In this document: positions 9,679 through 17,781 of the stretch, piece after piece
Layout: every line of letters starts with the position of its first letter
Numbering within the stretch: position 1 is the first letter of the stretch
Assembly (NCBI GenBank): GCA_036001245.1
Contig: DASYUL010000001.1
Span: forward strand, 1-25,963
DNA: 25,963 bases
DNA from: Gp7-AA6 sp036001245
Lineage (GTDB): Bacteria > Acidobacteriota > Thermoanaerobaculia > UBA5066 > Gp7-AA6
Direction of reading: 5' to 3'
Made by a program: the position numbers and the translations under genes
Notes under the pieces: model-generated
The model's database searches: none
Told to the model about the DNA's origin: nothing
The model's input: only the letters and a program-made list of their open reading frames with translations

Positions 9679-9813
9679 ATGAAGCGGACGTACCAGCCCA
9701 ACAATCGGCGGCGCAGGCGTACCCACGGGTTCCTCGTGCGCATGCGGACCCGCTCGGGCCGCGCGGTGATCTCGCAGCGGCGGCGCAAGGGACGCAAGAA
9801 GCTTTCGGTGTGA
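9679..9813 (+). CDS. rpmH: 50S ribosomal protein L34
   Basis: A 44-residue, very basic protein starting MKRTYQPNNRRRRRTHGFL and ending RRRKGRKKLSV. This matches L34 throughout, including the KRTYQP start and the HGFLxRMxTxxGRxVxxxRRxKGR core; length is typical. It is the first gene of the rightward cluster and its TGA overlaps the rnpA GTG by 4 bp (GTGA). There is little room for a Shine-Dalgarno if the proposed promoter at 9638-9666 is used. Confidence 0.97.
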   Translation: MKRTYQPNNRRRRRTHGFLVRMRTRSGRAVISQRRRKGRKKLSV

Positions 9814-10229
9814 ATTCGGGCCCGGATCGTCGAGGGGAGACGTTCTCCCGCGACGACCGCCTTCGAAAAAGACGGGAATTCGAAGCGTGCTACGCCTCCG
9901 GGGTGCGCGTCTCCGGACGCCATCTCCAGGTTTTCCTGCTGCGCGAACGGGCGGCGGGCGTTGCGACACCGCCGGATCCTCTGCCGCGGCCGCGCCTGGG
10001 GCTCTCCGTCTCGCGCCGGGTCGGCGGAGCGGTGGCGCGCAACCGGGTACGCCGGCGATTGCGGGAGCTCTTCCGGCGCAATCGCGATCTCTTCGGAGAG
10101 CGAGGCGGCGACCTGGTGATCAACGCGAGACCGTCGGCGGTTCAGGCGTCGTTCGAGGAACTGCGCGAGGAGTATCGATCGCTCGTCGAAAGAAGCCTCG
10201 CCCGCGCGGCGAAGACCTCGTCGCCATGA
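9810..10229 (+). CDS. rnpA: Ribonuclease P protein component
   Basis: A 139-residue basic protein that binds RnpB RNA and helps position pre-tRNA leaders. The GTG at 9810 overlaps the rpmH stop. FSRDDRLRKRREFEACYASG is the usual N-terminal strand/helix region, LGLSVSRRVGGAVARNRVRRRLRELFR holds the RNR signature (the canonical form is RNRxKRxxRExFR), and LVINARPSA is the final strand. A short Pro/Arg-rich stretch around residue 55 (PPDPLPRP) is an extra loop. The stop overlaps the yidD ATG by 4 bp. Its place between rpmH and yidD is the conserved bacterial order. Confidence 0.94.
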   Translation: MNSGPDRRGETFSRDDRLRKRREFEACYASGVRVSGRHLQVFLLRERAAGVATPPDPLPRPRLGLSVSRRVGGAVARNRVRRRLRELFRRNRDLFGERGGDLVINARPSAVQASFEELREEYRSLVERSLARAAKTSSP

Positions 10230-10444
10230 GCCCGGGCGCCCGCGCCGCCGCGGCAGCGCTGCGCTTCTACAAGGCCGCTTTGTCTCCGCTCCTGCCGCGC
10301 GCCTGTCGATACGAGCCGACCTGCTCGGTCTACGCCCGCGAAGCGATCGAGCGATACGGCTTCCGTCGCGGCGCCGGGCTCGCCGTGCGACGCCTCCTGC
10401 GCTGCCACCCGTTCCGCCCGGGCGGGTTCGACCCGGTCCCATGA
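10226..10444 (+). CDS. yidD: Membrane protein insertion efficiency factor YidD
   Basis: A 72-residue protein. Landmarks are ALRFYKAALSPLLPRACRYEPTCSVYAREAIERYG and then RRLLRCHPFRPGGFDPVP, matching the family pattern Y+xxxSPxxxxxCRxxPTCSxYAxExI...+RxxxCxPxxxGGxDPVP. The conserved cysteines are present. It is thought to aid membrane protein insertion together with YidC. The ATG at 10226 overlaps the rnpA stop (ATGA), and yidC follows after 41 bp. Confidence 0.95.
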   Translation: MSPGARAAAAALRFYKAALSPLLPRACRYEPTCSVYAREAIERYGFRRGAGLAVRRLLRCHPFRPGGFDPVP

Positions 10445-10485
10445 TGTCGCGATCGCTTGCGGTTCTCGAGCGGACCTGACGGCCG

Positions 10486-12141
10486 ATGGAAAAGCGTCTC
10501 CTGATCGCCGCGTTTCTCTCGCTGGGAATTCTCCTCCTCTGGGAGTGGGTCGGCCCCAAGTCGCCGCGTCGCGCGCCGGCGACGGCTCCGATCGTCCCGA
10601 CCCGGGGCGCCGCGATCCTGCCGACCGCCGTCGCCCCCGTCCCGACCCCGGCTGCCTCCGCCGAGCGCATCGCGGGCGCGAGCGAGGGGCTGACCACGCT
10701 CGAGAACTCGGTGGCGCGCGCCACGTTCTCCAACCGGGGCGCGGTTCTCACCTCGTTCGTTCTCCTGAAACATTTCGACGACCAGCGGCGCCCGCTCGAG
10801 CTCGTTCGCGCGATCGCCGATCCCGCGAAGAAGCCTCTCGCGCTCCTCTTCGACGGAAACTCCGAGCTCACGAGCGCTGCGACGAACGCGCTCTACGCCG
10901 TCGAGCCCGTCGGGGCCGCGTCCGGTCGAGCGCTCTCCTTCCGCTACACGGACGAGAGGGTTTCCGTGACGAAGGAGATCCGTTTCGGCGACGGATATCT
11001 CTTCGACGTGAAGGTGTCCGTTGCCGGGCCCGAGTACACCGTGCTCGCGGGCACCGGACTTCGCAACCCGACTGCCCAGGAGCTCGAATCGCGGTACGTC
11101 ATGCCGTCCACGGCGGTTGCCACGGCGGGTCGCGGGCTCGAGGTGATCCCGGCCCAGAAGCTGAAAGGCGAGCAGACCCTGCCGCTTCCGCCGAACGGCT
11201 TCGTGGGGATCGAGGACAACTACTTCATCGCGGTGCTCGCCCCGCGACAGGCCGCCACGGCGCGCATCTTCCCCGTCACCGTCGCTTCCGCCGCGAACGC
11301 AGGAGCCGCGCCGCCTGCGGGCTCGAAAGGGGACATCCTCGTCTCCGCGGGCGTGTCGGCCTCCGGCTCGCTCGATCTCCGGGCGTTCTTCGGCCCGAAG
11401 GACGTCGAGATCCTCGAGAAGACCGGCCTCGGGCTCGAGCGGACCGTGGACTTCGGCTGGTACGGAATCCTCGCGCGGCCGCTCCTGTGGCTGCTCAAGA
11501 AGGCGTACTCGTGGACGGGGAACTACGGCGTCGCGATCCTGCTCGTGACTCTCCTCATCCGGATCCTGCTGTTCCCGCTCATGCACAAGAGCTACGCGTC
11601 GATGAAGAAGATGCAGAAGCTCGCGCCGAAGATGAACGCGATCCGCGACAAGTACAAGAAGGCGAAGACGGACGCCGCGCAGCGGCAGAAGATGAACCAG
11701 GAGCTGATGGCGCTGTACCAGGCCGAGGGCTACAACCCGATGAGCGGGTGCTTCCCCGTCCTTCTCCAGCTGCCGATCCTCGTCGCGTTCTACAACGTTC
11801 TGTCGCGCGCCGTCGAGCTCCGACACGCGCCGTTCATGCTGTGGATCAAGGACCTGTCGGCGGTCGATCACAGTTACGTGCTCGTGATCCTGATGATCGT
11901 CACGATGTACATCCAGCAGGCGATGACGCCCTCGATGGTGGACCCGGTCCAGAAGAAAATCTTCATGGCGATGCCTCTCCTGTGGGGATTCATGCTGAAG
12001 AACATGCCGGCCGGGCTCGTTCTCTACTGGCTGTTCTCGAACGTGCTCACGATCCTTCAGCAGATGTTGATCAATCGGATGGGCCGCGACGAGTCGGACG
12101 GGAAGGGCAAGCCCGCGAGACTCAAACCCGCGCGCGCGTAG
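10486..12141 (+). CDS. yidC: Membrane protein insertase YidC
   Basis: A 551-residue Oxa1/YidC/Alb3 insertase that inserts inner-membrane proteins alone or with SecYEG. TM1 is at about 5-21 (LLIAAFLSLGILLLWEW). A Pro/Ala-rich linker and a periplasmic beta-rich domain (about 60-320) follow, the long form typical of diderms. The conserved insertase core runs from YGILARPLLWLLKKAY; its hydrophilic-groove arginine is Arg359 in LLIRILLFPL. Next come a cytoplasmic helical hairpin (KKMQKLAPKMNAIRDKYK), NPMSGCFPVLLQLPILVAFY, and two further membrane segments. The tail is basic (KGKPARLKPARA), as is common for ribosome contact. There is no strong Shine-Dalgarno before the ATG. jag follows after 30 bp. 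Confidence 0.97.
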   Translation: MEKRLLIAAFLSLGILLLWEWVGPKSPRRAPATAPIVPTRGAAILPTAVAPVPTPAASAERIAGASEGLTTLENSVARATFSNRGAVLTSFVLLKHFDDQRRPLELVRAIADPAKKPLALLFDGNSELTSAATNALYAVEPVGAASGRALSFRYTDERVSVTKEIRFGDGYLFDVKVSVAGPEYTVLAGTGLRNPTAQELESRYVMPSTAVATAGRGLEVIPAQKLKGEQTLPLPPNGFVGIEDNYFIAVLAPRQAATARIFPVTVASAANAGAAPPAGSKGDILVSAGVSASGSLDLRAFFGPKDVEILEKTGLGLERTVDFGWYGILARPLLWLLKKAYSWTGNYGVAILLVTLLIRILLFPLMHKSYASMKKMQKLAPKMNAIRDKYKKAKTDAAQRQKMNQELMALYQAEGYNPMSGCFPVLLQLPILVAFYNVLSRAVELRHAPFMLWIKDLSAVDHSYVLVILMIVTMYIQQAMTPSMVDPVQKKIFMAMPLLWGFMLKNMPAGLVLYWLFSNVLTILQQMLINRMGRDESDGKGKPARLKPARA

Positions 12142-12171
12142 AACCGGACCGATCGGGTGGGGGATATCGAG

Positions 12172-12921
12172 ATGAGGTTCGAAGCAAAAACGGAAGCCGA
12201 TGCCCTCGAACGCGCCGCCCGGGCGCTGAACTGCTCGACCGCGGAGCTCAAATACCGCGTCGTACGCGACGAAAAATCGTTCTGGGGCGGACGGATCGTC
12301 GAAATCGAGGTGGAGACGCCGGCTGCGCCCGCCGCGAGCGACTCGAAGGAGACGGCCGCCGCGGTCGTGCAGACGATTCTCGACCAGCCTCCGGCGGCGC
12401 TCGAGAGAGAGACCGAAAGGGCGGCGCGTGCGCCGGGAGTCCCTCGGTCCGGCGAGCCGGTGCTCGACGAAGAGGCGTTTTCTGCCGTCGAGTCGACGCT
12501 GTCCGAGCTCCTTTCGGCCGCGGGATTCCTGCTCGAGACCCGGCGGCGCAGCTCGCGCGAGGAAATGGTGATCGAGCTGATCGGGGACGACGTCGAGCCG
12601 CTCCTGGCCAACAAGGGCGAAGGGTTGAACGGGCTCGAGGTCCTGACGGGACGCATCGCGAGCCGCCGGCTCGGACGCCCGGTCTATCCGCGGATCGACG
12701 CGGAAGGCTTCCGCGACCATCAGCGCGAGTCGCTCGAGGAGCTGGCCCACCGCTCGGCAGAGGAGGTCAAACGCACGCGCCGGCCGACGCTCCTGCCGCC
12801 GCTCTCGCCCGGCGAGCGTCGCCTCGTGCACCTCGCTCTCGCCGAGGACCCGGAAGTCGAAACCGAGAGCGAGGGCGACGGGTTCCTGAAGCGGGTCGCG
12901 GTGAAGTTGAAGGCTCAGTGA
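12172..12921 (+). CDS. jag: KhpB/Jag RNA-binding protein (Jag_N, KH, R3H)
   Basis: A 249-residue protein. I chose the ATG at 12172 because GGGGGA lies seven bases upstream; a GTG at 12157 would add five residues. The Jag_N domain is 1-48 (MRFEAKTEADALERAARALN...FWGGRIVEIEVE). An Ala/Glu-rich linker follows. The KH domain is at about 105-180, where the usual IGRRGET loop reads LANKGEG, so the first Gly of GxxG is Ala. The R3H domain is at about 205-240 with ERRLVHLALAEDPEVETESEG. Family members bind RNA with KhpA and influence division and envelope homeostasis in Gram-positives. Placement after yidC is the standard order. The altered KH loop may change RNA affinity. Confidence 0.92.
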   Translation: MRFEAKTEADALERAARALNCSTAELKYRVVRDEKSFWGGRIVEIEVETPAAPAASDSKETAAAVVQTILDQPPAALERETERAARAPGVPRSGEPVLDEEAFSAVESTLSELLSAAGFLLETRRRSSREEMVIELIGDDVEPLLANKGEGLNGLEVLTGRIASRRLGRPVYPRIDAEGFRDHQRESLEELAHRSAEEVKRTRRPTLLPPLSPGERRLVHLALAEDPEVETESEGDGFLKRVAVKLKAQ

Positions 12922-12948
12922 CGGCCGAAAGCCCGAGCGAGGCTGTCG

Positions 12949-14421
12949 ATGCGCCCTTCTTCCGAGTCCCTCCTCGATACGATCGCCGCTCTCGCCACGC
13001 CCCTCGGCCGCTCGGCGATCGCGCTCGTGCGGCTGTCGGGAGATCGCACGCGCGAGATCCTCGCCCGCGTCGCGCCGGGGCTACCGCGCGACCCCGACCC
13101 GCGCCGGCCACATCTCGTCTCCCTCCAGGACGGCGAGAGCGAGCCGATCGACCGTGGGCTCGTGACACTCTTCGCGGCGCCCGCGTCGTTCACCGGGGAG
13201 GACGTCGCGGAGATCTCCGTGCACGGGAGCCCGGTCGTCGCCGAGAGACTTCTCCGCGCGCTCATCGCGGCCGGCGCTCGACCCGCACGGCCCGGAGAGT
13301 TCACCGAGCGCGCGTTCCGTCTCGGCAAGATGGACCTCGTTCGCGCCGAAGCGATCCGCGACCTGATCGACTCGCGCACCGCGGCGTGCGCGCAGGCTTC
13401 CGCGAATCGCGTCGAAGGCGCACTGTCCTCCCGGCTGGCGCGGACGCGCGAAGATCTTCTCGCCGCCGCGGCGAGCCTGGCTGCGACCGTCGACTTCGCC
13501 GAGGACGTCGGAGAAGACGTCGACCCGAGGGTGTCGGCGCTCCTCTCCGGGGCTCGCGATGCTCTCGCGCGGCTCGCGGCGACCTACGATACCGGCCGAC
13601 TTCTCTCCGCCGGCTGCCGCGTCGCGATCCTCGGGCGGCCGAACGCGGGCAAGTCGACGCTCTTCAATGCGCTGCTCGGCACTGAGCGTGCGATCGTGAC
13701 CGACGTGCCCGGCACGACGCGCGACACGCTCGAGGCGACGCTCGACGTTTGCGGGATCCCCGTCGAGCTCGTGGACACGGCGGGGCTGCGCGAAGCGCAG
13801 GAAGAGGTCGAACGGATCGGCGTCGCGCGCGCCCGCGACGAGGGGGGCAAGGCCGCGGCGATCCTCTACGTTTACGACGCCTCGATCGGGTGGGCCGCCG
13901 AGGACCGCGACGCGCTCGGCAGCCTGAACGGAAAGCCGATCGCGATCGTGGCGAACAAGGTCGATCGGATCGCGGAGGGAGCCCTCGGCGCGCGTGAAGG
14001 GGGACCGCCGGACTGGACTGTGGCGGGTGCAGACCCCTTCGGGATCCGTCCCCGCGGCGACTGGACTGCGGCGGGTGCCGACCCCTTCGGGATCTGTCCC
14101 CGCGGCGACTTCCTTGCATTGTGCGGCCTCTCGCCCGACGCCGGCCCGAAGCTGCGCGAACTCCTCGAGCGGACGGTCTCTTCCGACCTGACGAGCGACT
14201 CGGCATCCGAAGTCCTCGGCTCCGTTCGGCAGCGCGACCTGGTCGCTCGCGCCGGAGCCGCCGCCGGCGAGGCGCTCGACGCACTCGCGCGCGGCGACTC
14301 GCCCGAGTACGCGGCCACGCACGTCGATTCGGCTCTCGCGGCGCTGGCGGACGTGTTCGGCGAAACGACGTCGGAGGACGTCCTCGCGCGGATCTTCTCG
14401 ACCTTCTGCATCGGAAAATGA
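12949..14421 (+). CDS. mnmE: tRNA uridine-5-carboxymethylaminomethyl modification GTPase MnmE
   Basis: A 490-residue GTPase that, with MnmG, modifies wobble U34 of some tRNAs. The N-terminal tetrahydrofolate-binding domain shows TIAALATPLGRSAIALVRLSG and GEFTERAFRLGKMDLVRAEAI. The G domain shows G1 GRPNAGKS (229-236), GTTRD, G3 DTAG (276-279) and G4 NKVD (336-339). The protein ends with the catalytic-cysteine motif FCIGK. It is about 36 residues longer than E. coli MnmE. Most of the excess is two 16-residue tandem repeats at 355-386, inserted between G4 and the G5-like region (FLALCGLSPDAG) and encoded by a 48-bp duplication. The frame is intact. The stop overlaps the mnmG start (ATGA). Confidence 0.95.
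   Translation: MRPSSESLLDTIAALATPLGRSAIALVRLSGDRTREILARVAPGLPRDPDPRRPHLVSLQDGESEPIDRGLVTLFAAPASFTGEDVAEISVHGSPVVAERLLRALIAAGARPARPGEFTERAFRLGKMDLVRAEAIRDLIDSRTAACAQASANRVEGALSSRLARTREDLLAAAASLAATVDFAEDVGEDVDPRVSALLSGARDALARLAATYDTGRLLSAGCRVAILGRPNAGKSTLFNALLGTERAIVTDVPGTTRDTLEATLDVCGIPVELVDTAGLREAQEEVERIGVARARDEGGKAAAILYVYDASIGWAAEDRDALGSLNGKPIAIVANKVDRIAEGALGAREGGPPDWTVAGADPFGIRPRGDWTAAGADPFGICPRGDFLALCGLSPDAGPKLRELLERTVSSDLTSDSASEVLGSVRQRDLVARAGAAAGEALDALARGDSPEYAATHVDSALAALADVFGETTSEDVLARIFSTFCIGK
14011..14106 (+). repeat. 48-bp tandem duplication within mnmE
   Basis: Copy 1 (14011-14058) and copy 2 (14059-14106) each start GACTGGACTG and end GTCCCCGCGGC, with four base differences. Each encodes a 16-residue unit of the form DWTxAGADPFGIxPRG. 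The inner part, GGGTGCAGACCCCTTCGGG then ATCTGTCCCC, resembles the GGGGACAGACCCC...TGTCCCC element near gyrA. This suggests a translated REP-like insertion that later duplicated. Confidence 0.85.
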
Positions 14422-16292
14422 GTCCGATGCGCTTCGACGTCGTCGTGGTCGGCGCGGGACACGCGGGATGCGAGGCAGCCCACGCTTCGGCGCGAATGGG
14501 CCTTCGCACGGCGCTTTTGACGGGCGATCTTCGCGCGATCGCCCGCATGTCCTGCAATCCGGCGATCGGCGGCCTGGCGAAGGGCCAGCTCGTCAAGGAG
14601 GTCGATGCGCTCGGCGGACTGATGGGACGGCTCGCCGACCGCGCGGGAATCCAGTTCAAGATGCTCAACCGCTCGCGCGGCCCGGCGGTCTGGGGCCCGC
14701 GCGCGCAGTGCGACAAGGCGCTCTACTCGCATCTGGCCGCCGAAACCCTGGCGGAAACCCCGAACCTGCGGCTCGTCGAAGCCATGGCGGAGGAGTTCTT
14801 CGTCGAGCGCGGCCGCGTCGCCGGCGTCGTCACCGGCGCGGGGGAGACGATCGAGGCGACCGCCGTCGTCGTCACGACGGGAACCTTTCTTCGCGGCCTG
14901 ATGCACACGGGGGAGAGGCGGACCGAGGGTGGTCGCGTCGGGGAGCCGGCGGCCGTCGGCCTCTCCGCGGCGCTCGCGACGCTCGGGCTGAAGCTCGGCC
15001 GCTTCAAGACCGGAACGCCGCCGCGCGTCCATCGCGACAGCGTCGACTACGACCGGTGCGAGCCGCAACACGGCGACGACCCGCCGGTCCCGTTCTCGTT
15101 CCGCACGGAAAGCCTTCCGCGCGAGCAGGCGCTCTGCTGGCTGACGGCGACCAACGAACGCGTGCACGACCTCATCCGAGCGAACCTCCACGCGAGCCCG
15201 ATGTACTCGGGACGCATCGTCGGAATCGGCCCGCGCTACTGCCCGTCCGTCGAGGACAAGGTGGTGAAGTTCGCCGACAAGCCGCGTCATCTCATCTTCC
15301 TCGAGCCGGAAGGGTCAAACGCGGAAGAGATCTACATCAACGGGCTCTCGACGTCGCTCCCCGAAGACGTGCAGCGCGCCATCCTGCGCGAGATCCCCGG
15401 CCTCGAGCGCGCGCTCATGATCCGGCCGGGCTACGCGGTCGAATACGACTTCTCCTATCCGGACCAGCTGCGTCCGACCCTCGAAGCGCGCGAGGCGCCG
15501 GGCCTCTTCCTCGCGGGGCAGATCAACGGAACCTCCGGATACGAAGAGGCGGCGGCGCAGGGGATCTGCGCGGGGATCAACGCGGCGCTCTCGGTTCGCG
15601 GCGAGGAGCCGCTCGTGCTCGAACGCTCTGAGGCGTACGCGGGCGTGATGATCGACGACCTCACGACGAAGGGTCTCGAAGAGCCCTACCGCCTCTTTAC
15701 GTCCCGCGCCGAGTACCGGCTCCTGCTCGGGATGGATTCCGTGCTGCCGCGGCTTCTCCCGCACGCGCGGCGACTCGGTCTCGTGTCCGCGGAGGAATAC
15801 TCGTTCGCGATGCGCTCGGAAGAGCGTCTCCGGCGGGCGGAGTCGGATCTCGCGAATGCGTCCCTGCGACCGGACCGGGAAACGGCCGCGGCGCTGGAGC
15901 GCGTGCTCGGCGTCCGCCTCGAGGAGCCGACGACGTTACATAAACTACTGAAAAGACAAGAGTTATCGTCAGACAAGCTCGTCCTCTGGGCGCCGGAGAT
16001 CCTCTCCGGGTTGACGAGCGAGGAGCGCGCCGTCTTGGACGCTCGCGTCCGGTACGAGGGCTACATCCGCCGGGAGGTCGAGCGCGTCGAACGGCTGAGG
16101 CCTCTGGAAAACAACCGCATCCCCGCGAATTTCGACTACGACCTGCCGGGCCTTTCGCGCGAGGTCGTCGAGAAGTGCGCGCGCCGACGTCCCCGCACGA
16201 TCGGCGAGGCCGGTCGCATACCGGGAGTCACTCCCGCGGCAGTCGCGATAATCTGCGCGCATGTCGGGCGGGCCAGAACCTCTCCCGCCTGA
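14418..16292 (+). CDS. mnmG: tRNA uridine-5-carboxymethylaminomethyl modification enzyme MnmG (GidA)
   Basis: A 624-residue FAD-dependent partner of MnmE. The ATG at 14418 overlaps the mnmE stop; a second ATG at 14427 is also possible. The Rossmann FAD motif is VVVGAGHAGCEAAHASARMG. Next come MSCNPAIGGLAKGQLVKEVDALGG and RSRGPAVWGPRAQCDK, both diagnostic. GLFLAGQINGTSGYEEAAAQG is the second nucleotide-binding region, and the C-terminal helical domain ends with LPGLSREVVEK...IPGVTPAAVAII. Length matches the family (about 620-630). The last 32 bases overlap the start of rsmG. A brief AT-richer patch (TTACATAAACTACTGAAAAG, about 15936-15955) falls inside the conserved T-LHKLLKR segment. Confidence 0.97.
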   Translation: MSPMRFDVVVVGAGHAGCEAAHASARMGLRTALLTGDLRAIARMSCNPAIGGLAKGQLVKEVDALGGLMGRLADRAGIQFKMLNRSRGPAVWGPRAQCDKALYSHLAAETLAETPNLRLVEAMAEEFFVERGRVAGVVTGAGETIEATAVVVTTGTFLRGLMHTGERRTEGGRVGEPAAVGLSAALATLGLKLGRFKTGTPPRVHRDSVDYDRCEPQHGDDPPVPFSFRTESLPREQALCWLTATNERVHDLIRANLHASPMYSGRIVGIGPRYCPSVEDKVVKFADKPRHLIFLEPEGSNAEEIYINGLSTSLPEDVQRAILREIPGLERALMIRPGYAVEYDFSYPDQLRPTLEAREAPGLFLAGQINGTSGYEEAAAQGICAGINAALSVRGEEPLVLERSEAYAGVMIDDLTTKGLEEPYRLFTSRAEYRLLLGMDSVLPRLLPHARRLGLVSAEEYSFAMRSEERLRRAESDLANASLRPDRETAAALERVLGVRLEEPTTLHKLLKRQELSSDKLVLWAPEILSGLTSEERAVLDARVRYEGYIRREVERVERLRPLENNRIPANFDYDLPGLSREVVEKCARRRPRTIGEAGRIPGVTPAAVAIICAHVGRARTSPA

Positions 16293-16899
16293 GGACTTTC
16301 GAGGCCTCCTCCGGCGGGAGCTCCCCCGCTGGAACCTGACCGCTCCGGATGCGACGCTCGATCGCCTGTCGTCATTCCTGGCCGAGCTCGACCGGTGGCG
16401 CACCCGGATCAACCTGACGGGACGGCTCTCCGCTCCGGACCTCGTCTCCCACGCCCTGGAGTCGATTCTCGGGGAGCGCCATTTGCCGGAGGGGGCCCGG
16501 GTCGTCGACATCGGGACCGGCGGCGGATTTCCCGGAGTTCCACTCGCCATCTGGAGACCTGACCTCGACGTGACCTGGCTCGAGCCGCGTGAGAAGCGCG
16601 CGGCGTTTCTCCGCCACCTGGCCCGCGCGATCCCGGTCCCGAACGCACGGGTTCGGGAGGCGCGGCAGGAGGACCTGCCAGCCGCGAGCTTCGGGTACGC
16701 CACGTCCCGCGCGGTGAAAATCGACTCGAGGAGCGTCAAAGAGGCGCCGTTTCTCGAACCCGGAGGCGCGTTGCTCCTCTGGACGACGTCGCCCGGGCGG
16801 CTCGCCGCGGAGCTCGCTCCCACAGGGCTCCGGCTCGAGGCCACGGTTCCGATTCCCGGAAGCCGGCAGCGCGCGATCGGGGTGTTCCGAAAGCCCTGA
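16261..16899 (+). CDS. rsmG: 16S rRNA (guanine-N7) methyltransferase RsmG (GidB)
   Basis: A 212-residue SAM methyltransferase acting on G527 (E. coli numbering) of 16S rRNA. The SAM-binding motif is VVDIGTGGGFPGVPLAI (about 81-97), preceded by NLTGRLSAPDLVSHALESIL and followed by WLEPREKRAAFLRHLAR and ATSRAV, all typical of GidB. The ATG at 16261 lies 32 bp inside mnmG, so translational coupling is likely. Loss of this enzyme confers low-level streptomycin resistance in several bacteria (established knowledge). parS and parA follow. Confidence 0.95.
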   Translation: MSGGPEPLPPEDFRGLLRRELPRWNLTAPDATLDRLSSFLAELDRWRTRINLTGRLSAPDLVSHALESILGERHLPEGARVVDIGTGGGFPGVPLAIWRPDLDVTWLEPREKRAAFLRHLARAIPVPNARVREARQEDLPAASFGYATSRAVKIDSRSVKEAPFLEPGGALLLWTTSPGRLAAELAPTGLRLEATVPIPGSRQRAIGVFRKP

Positions 16900-16908
16900 C
16901 CTGGCCCC

Positions 16909-16922
16909 GTTCCACGTGGAAC
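16909..16922. promoter_or_regulatory. parS: parS centromere-like site
   Basis: GTTCCACGTGGAAC is a perfect 14-bp palindrome matching the parS core GTTTCACGTGAAAC with symmetrical T-to-C and A-to-G changes; this variant is known in other ParABS systems such as myxobacteria. It sits directly upstream of parA. Flanking GGCCCC (16903-16908) and GTGGGGCC (16923-16930) extend it to a larger imperfect palindrome. Confidence 0.88.
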
Positions 16923-17013
16923 GTGGGGCCATAGCCGGCTCACGACAACATTGGGTGGAGGTTTGCCTGTTCGCGCTTTCCATTTGGGAAGCCAGGCACC
17001 AGAATGGAGAAAA

Positions 17014-17781
17014 ATGGGTCGAGTCGTCGCGATCGCCAACCAGAAAGGCGGCGTGGGAAAGACCACGACCGCGATCAATCTGGGGGCGGCGCTGGCGGCA
17101 TTCGATCGAAAGATCGCGCTCATCGACTTCGATCCCCAGGCCAACGCGACGTCCGGCCTGGGGTTTTCCCGCCAGAAAAATGGTGCAAACGCCTACGACG
17201 TCCTGCTCGGCGCCGATCCGCGCGAGGCCCTGCGGGAGACGACGTTCCCCAACCTCTGGCTGCTCCCCTCCGGGCGCGACCTCGTCGGCGCCGAGATCGA
17301 GCTGGTGGATCAGGCCGCGCGCGAGCGGAGACTGCGCGACGCGCTCGACCAGGTCCGCGACGACTTCGACTTCGTCTTCGTGGACTGCCCGCCTTCGCTC
17401 TCGCTCCTGACGGTCAACGGCCTGACGGCGGCGGACTCGGTCCTCGTGCCCCTTCAGACCGAGTACTTCGCGCTCGAGGGCGTCACCGAGCTGCTCGAGT
17501 CGGTGGATCGGGTACGGACGGTCTTCAACCCGGCGCTCGAGATCGAGGGGATCCTGCTCACGATGTACGACGACCGGACGAACCTCTCGCGGCAGGTGCT
17601 CGAAGACATTCGCAAGCACTTCGGGGATCTCGTCTACGAGACGGTAATTCCGCGCAACGTCCGTTTGGGGGAGGCGCCGTCGTTCGGGAAGCCCGTTCTC
17701 GCCTACGACATCAAATCGAAGGGCGCGGAGGCGTATCTCTCTCTCGGGAAAGAGCTTCTGAAGAGGAGGGGAATTCGATGA
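17014..17781 (+). CDS. parA: Chromosome-partitioning ATPase ParA (Soj)
   Basis: A 255-residue deviant-Walker ATPase that binds nonspecific DNA in the ATP form and moves ParB-parS complexes. I start at the ATG at 17014, preceded by GGAG, which gives MGRVVAIANQKGGVGKTT; an upstream extension to 16951 is shadow sequence. Walker A' is KGGVGKTT (11-18) with the signature lysine, A' continues with DFDPQANATSGLG, and Walker B is FVFVDCPPSLSLLT. There is no N-terminal HTH, so this is the short chromosomal (Ib-like/Soj) type. The stop overlaps the parB ATG (ATGA). The adjacent parS supports a chromosomal segregation role. Confidence 0.96.
   Translation: MGRVVAIANQKGGVGKTTTAINLGAALAAFDRKIALIDFDPQANATSGLGFSRQKNGANAYDVLLGADPREALRETTFPNLWLLPSGRDLVGAEIELVDQAARERRLRDALDQVRDDFDFVFVDCPPSLSLLTVNGLTAADSVLVPLQTEYFALEGVTELLESVDRVRTVFNPALEIEGILLTMYDDRTNLSRQVLEDIRKHFGDLVYETVIPRNVRLGEAPSFGKPVLAYDIKSKGAEAYLSLGKELLKRRGIR

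Noticed and set aside
10330..12831. Long antisense ORF (833 codons) opposite yidC and jag
   Set aside because: Arises from codon-position GC bias opposite real genes; no recognisable motifs. The same applies to antisense ORFs over gyrA, gyrB, dnaN, dnaA, atpA and atpD.
10545..13685. Very long alternative-frame ORF (1046 codons) across yidC, jag and mnmE
   Set aside because: Arg/Pro-rich composition without domains, in a shifted frame over three well-conserved genes; typical high-GC shadow.
14011..14106. CRISPR-like repeat
   Set aside because: Only two directly adjacent copies with no spacers and an intact reading frame; a tandem duplication in mnmE.
14121..14417. N-terminal extension of mnmG
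   Set aside because: It lies over the MnmE C-terminus in another frame; MnmG homology begins at the ATG near 14418.
16951..17013. 21-residue N-terminal extension of ParA
   Set aside because: No family similarity, and GGAG just before ATG 17014 supports the shorter start.
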